A stretch of 64,000 nucleotides of DNA. It comes from an uncultured SAR86 cluster bacterium. Its GTDB lineage: Bacteria; Pseudomonadota; Gammaproteobacteria; Magnimaribacterales; TMED112. Positions 59,571-64,000 of this stretch are shown here, in pieces. The notes beneath the pieces are model-generated. The model saw only the letters and a list, made by a program, of their open reading frames with translations. It ran no database searches and was not told where the DNA came from. The translations under genes and the position numbers were made by a program. Every line of letters begins with the position of its first letter. Position 1 is the first letter of the stretch. Where the stretch lies: positions 186,001 to 250,000 of the forward strand of contig CACNDL010000001.1 of NCBI GenBank assembly GCA_902619265.1. The letters run 5' to 3'.

Positions 59571-60601
59571 GATATTTTTTTTGCTTTCTCCCAACCTAAA
59601 TCTGCAAACATCTTGGCACGCTTCCCCATCTGAATAGCAAACTCACTTGCTGCTGTCCCATCTCTTACTCTTCCCAAAATGCCTTGGCATATGCCTGCCA
59701 CCTTAAAAAGTGAAAAAATAATGTAAAAATCCCATTCACTATCTAGCTCCATTTTAGTTCTTTTCAAATAAAGATCTAAATACTCCTTTTCAGTATGAAT
59801 TCCAAGTTTTTTAGCAGCGTCATCATCGATATTTCCAATATGCCAAAGCAAACAGTGGTAACCAAAATCTGCCAGCGGATCACCTATAGTAGAAAGTTCC
59901 CAGTCAAGCATTGCCATATTTTTATCATCGCTTGTCATAACAACATTATCTAATCGATAATCGCCATGAACTACGGTTGTGTACTTTTGTTTCGGTGTTT
60001 TGCTTGGCAGCCAGTCAATTAATTTATGCATTGAGTCAATAACATCAGTTTCGGAATCAAAATATTGTTTCGACCATCTAGAGATTTGCCTTTCTATGTA
60101 GTTTCCTTCCTTACCAAAGTCTGCCAAACCTAGTTCCTTATAGTTTTCTGCATGAAGAGCACTAATGCCAAAATTTAATTGATCAAAAATACCTTTTCGT
60201 CTTTCGGTATTGACTTCAGAAGCTACCGGATCCCAATAAATAATACCGTCACAATATTCCATAATATAAAAGTCAGTACCAATAATTTTTGGGTCTTCAC
60301 AAAGATGATAAGTTTTAGGAGTTGGTACAGGGGTATCCTTTAATGCAGTAATTACCCTATATTCTCTGTCAACTGCATGCGCACTTTTAAGAAGTTTGCC
60401 AGGCGGCTTTCTTCTAAGTACATAATTTTTCCCATTGCCAGTTAATAAATATGTTGGATTTGATTGTCCGCCTTTAAATTGTTTGTACTTTGATATTGAA
60501 GGAATATTGATTTCCTTCTCCTGTATGTATTTATTTAAATCATCTAGGTTAAAAGCAAGATTTTCTGCGACTTCTTTAGTTCCTGAAAACTGGTTACTCA
60601 C
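59567..60601 (-). CDS. APH-fold phosphotransferase (ACAD10/11-like)
   Basis: 344 aa aminoglycoside-phosphotransferase-fold protein. FKGGQSNPTYLLTGNGKNYVLRRKPPGKLL gives the nucleotide-binding start, VVHGDYRLDNVVM the catalytic loop, and LDWELSTIGDPLADFGY the metal-binding aspartate. Human ACAD10/11 contain such a kinase domain that phosphorylates 4-hydroxyacyl-CoAs, so an acyl-CoA role is possible but not shown here. It overlaps the downstream DUF1338 gene (ATGA) and the upstream small coiled-coil gene by 8 bases. Confidence 0.85.
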   Translation of the reverse strand: MSNQFSGTKEVAENLAFNLDDLNKYIQEKEINIPSISKYKQFKGGQSNPTYLLTGNGKNYVLRRKPPGKLLKSAHAVDREYRVITALKDTPVPTPKTYHLCEDPKIIGTDFYIMEYCDGIIYWDPVASEVNTERRKGIFDQLNFGISALHAENYKELGLADFGKEGNYIERQISRWSKQYFDSETDVIDSMHKLIDWLPSKTPKQKYTTVVHGDYRLDNVVMTSDDKNMAMLDWELSTIGDPLADFGYHCLLWHIGNIDDDAAKKLGIHTEKEYLDLYLKRTKMELDSEWDFYIIFSLFKVAGICQGILGRVRDGTAASEFAIQMGKRAKMFADLGWEKAKKIS

Positions 60602-60779
60602 TGTTATTATTCTCTGAAGATTTAATGACTAATGATTGATTCTCACTTTCGAGGTGTTCAATTTTACGTTGCAACTCTTCAATTTTATTACGCATAGATT
60701 TAGATTCCGTTTTTAATTTGAAATTTTGTTCTATAAGTTTATCTACTAAGGCTGATAACTTTTTTATTTTTTCGTGCAT
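60594..60779 (-). CDS. TIGR02449-type small coiled-coil protein
   Basis: 61 aa, almost entirely coiled coil, with heptads of Leu and Ile from about residue 5 to 50 (LSALVDKLIEQNFKLKTESKSM, RNKIEELQRKIEHLE). It is like the small TIGR02449 proteins that sit near zapA and pepP/ubiH in gammaproteobacteria and resembles ZapB in general form. A division role is inference. Divergent from pepP, 11 bases apart. Confidence 0.8.
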   Translation of the reverse strand: MHEKIKKLSALVDKLIEQNFKLKTESKSMRNKIEELQRKIEHLESENQSLVIKSSENNNSE

Positions 60780-60790
60780 AATATGCGTCT

Positions 60791-62089
60791 ATGTCAGATT
60801 TAAATGTAAATACTTTTAAAGCTAGAAGAGCTGAAATTGTAAAAAGGATGGATAAAAATTCCGTTCTATTAATTAGTTCAGCAAAACTAGTATCAAGAAA
60901 TAATGATACTACATTTCCTTTTAGACAAGACAGTAACTTCTATTACTGCACAGGCTTCCAGGAGCCTAATTCTGTAATGTTGTTGCATAGCAATGGCCAT
61001 TCAACATTGTTTTGTAGGCAAAAGAATCCAGAACTTGAAAAATGGGATGGTTTTATGTGGGGCCCAGAAGCAGCAAAAGACTCTTTCGGTTTTGATGAAG
61101 CTTATGACATTAATAATATAGATGACATTTTGCCTGAGTTAATTAGAGGTAATGAAACTCTATATGCGCTTGTTGGTAAGAATATAGATTTTGACTCAAA
61201 AATTACTAATTGGATTAATTCAGCTAATTCTAAGGAAAGACATCAAGGCAACATTGATTTGAAAAACTTTTCCAATATTTTGGGTAGCATGAGACTTGTC
61301 AAAGATGATAAAGAAATTAGTTTAATAAGAAAATCATGCGAAATAGCAGCTATATCTCATAGAAATGTAATGCAAAAAGTTGAAGTTGGTATGACTGAAT
61401 ATGATCTTGAATGCATGTATCTAAATGAATTTAAAATTAATGGTTCTCGAGAAGCCTCATACACACCAATTGTTGCCGGTGGTGCCAGAGCTTGCATATT
61501 GCATTACATCAATAACAATCAACAAATTAAAGACGGTGAATTGGTTCTGGTAGATGCAGGTTGTGAATATGGCATGTATGCTTCTGATATTACGCGAACA
61601 TATCCAATCAATGGAAAATTTTCTGGTGAACAAAAAGCTGTTTATGATGTTGTTTTGGCAGCTCATAATGCAGCCTGTGATGCAGCTAAAACAGGAGCTT
61701 CCTGTACAAATCCACAAAAAACCTCAGAAAAAGTTCTTTCAGAGGGCTTGCTTGATATTGGGTTCTTAACAGGAAGTTTAGACGAGGTTTTAGAAAATAA
61801 GCTCTTTAGAGAATTTTATTACCATAAAATTGGGCATTGGATGGGTCTAGATGTTCATGATGATTGTCCTTATTCTTTAGATGCTGAAGAGGTAAAATTT
61901 GAAAAAGGTATGGTTATGACAATTGAACCTGGAATTTATGTTAATGACACCGCTGATGTTGATGATAAGTGGAAGGGAATTGGAATCAGAATTGAAAATG
62001 ACATTCTCATAACTGACGATGGCTACGAAAATCTTACGTCTAAGGTGCCTGTTGAAATAAATGACATTGAAAATTTAATGAAGTCATAA
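60791..62089 (+). CDS. pepP: Xaa-Pro aminopeptidase PepP
   Basis: 432 aa M24B dinuclear metal peptidase removing N-terminal residues before proline. N-terminal domain to about 170 (SAKLVSRNNDTTFPFRQDSNFYYCTGF), catalytic pita-bread domain after. The metal ligands are in LVDAGCEYGMYASDITRTYP (two Asp), HKIGHWMGLDVHD (His), EPGIYV and ENDILIT (two Glu). It ends in TAATG overlap with the UbiH-family gene, the usual neighbour. Confidence 0.93.
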   Translation: MSDLNVNTFKARRAEIVKRMDKNSVLLISSAKLVSRNNDTTFPFRQDSNFYYCTGFQEPNSVMLLHSNGHSTLFCRQKNPELEKWDGFMWGPEAAKDSFGFDEAYDINNIDDILPELIRGNETLYALVGKNIDFDSKITNWINSANSKERHQGNIDLKNFSNILGSMRLVKDDKEISLIRKSCEIAAISHRNVMQKVEVGMTEYDLECMYLNEFKINGSREASYTPIVAGGARACILHYINNNQQIKDGELVLVDAGCEYGMYASDITRTYPINGKFSGEQKAVYDVVLAAHNAACDAAKTGASCTNPQKTSEKVLSEGLLDIGFLTGSLDEVLENKLFREFYYHKIGHWMGLDVHDDCPYSLDAEEVKFEKGMVMTIEPGIYVNDTADVDDKWKGIGIRIENDILITDDGYENLTSKVPVEINDIENLMKS

Positions 62090-63177
62090 TGTCAAAACCA
62101 ATTGTTATTGCAGGTGCTGGGATAATAGGCTGTCTTCTGGGCATGATCCTTAAAAAAAGAGACATACCCTTCGTAATACTCGAAAAAAATAAAGAACTTA
62201 AAAAAATTCCCTTCAGAACCGTTGCTTTGACAAAAGATACAATTTTATTCCTTAATTCTCTGGATAAAAAAATTGACATAAATAGATGGGCCACTCCTGT
62301 CAGAAAAATGGAACTATACCAAAATCATGATTTAACAATGACTTTAGATAAGAACGATAAAGATAAAGTTACATCAATTTGTTTGCTTTACGATCTGCAT
62401 GAAAAACTAATTAAAAATGTTGAAAAGAATATTAAATGGGATGAAGAAATAATAGATTTAAAGACTCCTGATAATCCAATAGTTCAAACGAACAAAAATA
62501 AGATTGAAGCTGAATTTTTGTTTGCTACCGATGGAATGAATTCGATGGTAAGGCAATTACTAGATTTTGAAAGTGATGAATGGTTCTATGGGCAAAAAGC
62601 CTATGTAACATGTGTAAAAGCAAAACATAATAATGTAGCAAAACAGTATTTCTTAAATTCAGGGACTCTAGCATTGCTGCCTTTAAATGATAAAGAAGAG
62701 CAGTATTCTATTATTTTTTGCACAAATTCGACTGGTGTTGTCAGTGAGGAGCTTCAAGAATTGAATTTGAAGTTTAAACTGGGATTAGATTTTAGTAGCT
62801 TAAAGCTAGGCAATGGTTTTGAATTAAAACATTCTAGAGCAAAAACTCTATATATAGGAAAAACCGTACTATGTGGGGATGCTGCAAATACTTTTCACCC
62901 AATGGCTGGACAGGGTTTGAACTTAGGTATTGGTGATATTATGGAGCTGGATGAAAATCTAGATCAACTTATCTCAGGAGATATGAAAGTACTGAGTCAA
63001 TATAACAAAAAAAGAAATAATAAAAATATCCAAATGACATGGATAATTCAAAGTATTTTCGGTGCTTTTGGAAATGTGGAAGGCCTATCAGAAAAGATAC
63101 TTAACTCTGGGATGAAATTCCTAAATAAAATTCCAGATTTGAAAGAAAAGATAGTAGATTACGCAAATAAAAATTAA
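62089..63177 (+). CDS. UbiH/UbiF/VisC family FAD monooxygenase
   Basis: 362 aa flavoprotein of ubiquinone synthesis. The GAGIIGCLLGMIL dinucleotide fold, the EFLFATDGMNSMVRQL segment and the GDAANTFHPMAGQGLNLGIGD motif, hallmark of UbiH/UbiF/VisC, are present. Which ring position it hydroxylates cannot be decided; the location after pepP favours UbiH. At 362 aa it is a little short. Its 3' end overlaps the convergent maf by 4 bases. Confidence 0.88.
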   Translation: MSKPIVIAGAGIIGCLLGMILKKRDIPFVILEKNKELKKIPFRTVALTKDTILFLNSLDKKIDINRWATPVRKMELYQNHDLTMTLDKNDKDKVTSICLLYDLHEKLIKNVEKNIKWDEEIIDLKTPDNPIVQTNKNKIEAEFLFATDGMNSMVRQLLDFESDEWFYGQKAYVTCVKAKHNNVAKQYFLNSGTLALLPLNDKEEQYSIIFCTNSTGVVSEELQELNLKFKLGLDFSSLKLGNGFELKHSRAKTLYIGKTVLCGDAANTFHPMAGQGLNLGIGDIMELDENLDQLISGDMKVLSQYNKKRNNKNIQMTWIIQSIFGAFGNVEGLSEKILNSGMKFLNKIPDLKEKIVDYANKN

Positions 63178-63746
63178 AGGATATTTAACTCTTTTAAAAT
63201 TTCATAGGTTTCATGTACTGGTAGACCTACTACATTTGTATAACTACCCTCTATATTTGTAATATATTTGCCTGCTGGACCATGTATACCATAAGCTCCT
63301 GCTTTACCAACTCCTTCTTCAGATAAAACGTATTCTTCAATTTCTTCTTTTGTCATATTTTTAAAAGAAACTTTTGTTTCACAGGTTTTTAACATTGATT
63401 GTTCAGTTGTGCTAATCATTACTGTTGAGAATACACTATGAGTTGCGCCTGAGAACTCTCGAAGAAGCTCCCTTGAATGCTCATGATTTTCAGGCTTTCC
63501 AACAATTTTTCTGGAAGGTGTAAAGACTAATGTATCTGCTGTTAAAACTGGAAAACTTTTATCCGTTGTTGATAATAAAGCTCGCGCACTTTTATTTTTT
63601 CCTTCAACAATTAATTTGGAACACATTACAGGATCTGTCTCGTTTACTGAGTCCTCGTCGAATTTTTGATCAATAACTTTATGATTTATGCCCATTAAGT
63701 CGAGCAATTCTGTACGTCTTTGGGATGCTGAAGCAAGTAAAAGCAA
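63174..63746 (-). CDS. Maf/YhdE family nucleoside triphosphate pyrophosphatase
   Basis: 190 aa house-cleaning pyrophosphatase (dTTP/UTP or 7-methyl-GTP). LLLASASQRRTELLDLMG is the N-terminal substrate loop, VLTADTLVF the metal-binding aspartate, GKPENHEHSRELLREFSGATHSV the central motif, and GKAGAYGIHGPAGKYITNIEGSYTNVVGLP the C-terminal one (quoted over residues 148-177). Substrate class not resolved by eye. It follows rpmB with 2 bases between. Confidence 0.92.
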   Translation of the reverse strand: MLLLASASQRRTELLDLMGINHKVIDQKFDEDSVNETDPVMCSKLIVEGKNKSARALLSTTDKSFPVLTADTLVFTPSRKIVGKPENHEHSRELLREFSGATHSVFSTVMISTTEQSMLKTCETKVSFKNMTKEEIEEYVLSEEGVGKAGAYGIHGPAGKYITNIEGSYTNVVGLPVHETYEILKELNIL

Positions 63747-63748
63747 GA

Positions 63749-63985
63749 TTAAACTTTTATGCCTCTTGATCTTATATCTTTAAGAACAGCATCAATACCA
63801 TTCTTATCAATGATTCTCATTCCTTTAGTTGATAAAGTGAGGGTTATAAATTTTTTCTCGGATTCTACCCAGAATTTATGTTTGTGAAGATTAGGCTTAA
63901 ATAAACGTTTCACACGGTTTTTTGCATGGGAGACGTGATTCCCTACCATAGCTTTTTTACCTGTTACTTGACACACCTTACTCAT
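63749..63985 (-). CDS. rpmB: 50S ribosomal protein L28
   Basis: 78 aa, full length, basic. [22 protein letters not shown] and [17 protein letters not shown] match the family, and the C-terminal [18 protein letters not shown] is conserved. The first CxxC pair is reduced to a single cysteine. The usual partner rpmG (L33) is not between it and maf, so it must be elsewhere. The ATG lies 15 bases from the window end. Confidence 0.96.
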   Translation of the reverse strand: MSKVCQVTGKKAMVGNHVSHAKNRVKRLFKPNLHKHKFWVESEKKFITLTLSTKGMRIIDKNGIDAVLKDIRSRGIKV

Positions 63986-64000
63986 AAGAACGGATGATAA

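Noticed and set aside
1-64000. Prophage, transposon, toxin-antitoxin or defence island
   Set aside because: No integrase, transposase, terminal repeats, restriction or toxin-like genes were seen; nearly every gene is a chromosomal housekeeping or metabolic gene.

Overview
The window is a dense, AT-rich block of ordinary bacterial chromosome. Gene content and order point to a streamlined marine gammaproteobacterium, with the SAR86 clade as my best guess. This placement is inferred from a sigma-32 with an RpoH box, gmk-rpoZ-spoT, tsaD opposite rpsU, pepP followed by a UbiH-family gene, the yqiA/yqiB pair, ubiquinone genes (ubiA, ubiC, UbiH family), a Vibrio TonB2/TtpC-like energy-transduction cluster, strong codon bias to A/T, and intergenic gaps of mostly 0-100 bases. 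No stretch longer than 300 bases lacks a gene; the largest gap (35842-36074) holds an RNA regulatory element. I saw no insertion sequences, prophage genes, CRISPR arrays or rRNA. One tRNA (Phe) is present.

Layout. 1-5263: a 2OG-Fe(II) hydroxylase, then tightly overlapped uvrD-lipB-lipA-yaaA. 5316-10845: rpoH and trmB forward, facing a reverse-strand run efp-argS-SPOR-yggS-yggT. 10898-17200: a DUF1295 membrane enzyme, then a six-gene TonB system (DUF3450, TtpC-like, ExbB, ExbD, TonB, TPR). 17190-21175: reverse run rmuC-TSUP-lgt-thyA-folA. 21178-25522: AspT-type aminotransferase, a secreted basic protein, a base-excision glycosylase, a DsbA-fold isomerase, DUF1330 and an epoxide-hydrolase-like protein, ending at a strong palindrome. 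25533-29347: a histidine/aspartate-rich TonB receptor with a small His-containing secreted partner (probable zinc acquisition), a quinone-reductase-like oxidoreductase and tRNA-Phe. 29363-34846: prolyl oligopeptidase lipoprotein, a CinA-C-like/nucleotidyltransferase fusion, yggX-mutY-gpmA, and a rhodanese-fold protein lacking cysteine. 34861-39435: type II glutamine synthetase behind a glutamine riboswitch, then yqiA, yqiB, a FemAB-like protein, ubiA and ubiC. 39483-43109: rubredoxin, dicarboxylate symporter, membrane pyrophosphatase and a two-helix mini-protein. 43138-52582: recG; SDR-yicC-gmk-rpoZ-spoT-pyrB; facing rph-pyrE-ribE. 52627-63985: two tandem secreted amidohydrolases, yqeY-rpsU, tsaD-folB-folK, an unknown Gly/Ala-rich lipoprotein, a HglS/DUF1338 oxygenase with a kinase-fold partner, a small coiled-coil protein, pepP-ubiH, maf and rpmB.

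The strongest non-routine signal is on the reverse strand upstream of glnA. A sequence closely matching the glnA-RNA (glutamine) aptamer at 35924-35971 is followed by a possible 9-bp helix (35891-35899 with 35846-35854) that would bury the glnA ribosome binding site. The enzyme is a eukaryotic-like type II glutamine synthetase rather than the usual adenylylated GSI, so RNA-level glutamine sensing may be its main control. Other points of interest are the metal-binding-loop TonB receptor with near-identical internal repeats, the CinA-C/NMNAT-like fusion, the cysteine-free rhodanese, and the second amidohydrolase that has lost its metal motif.
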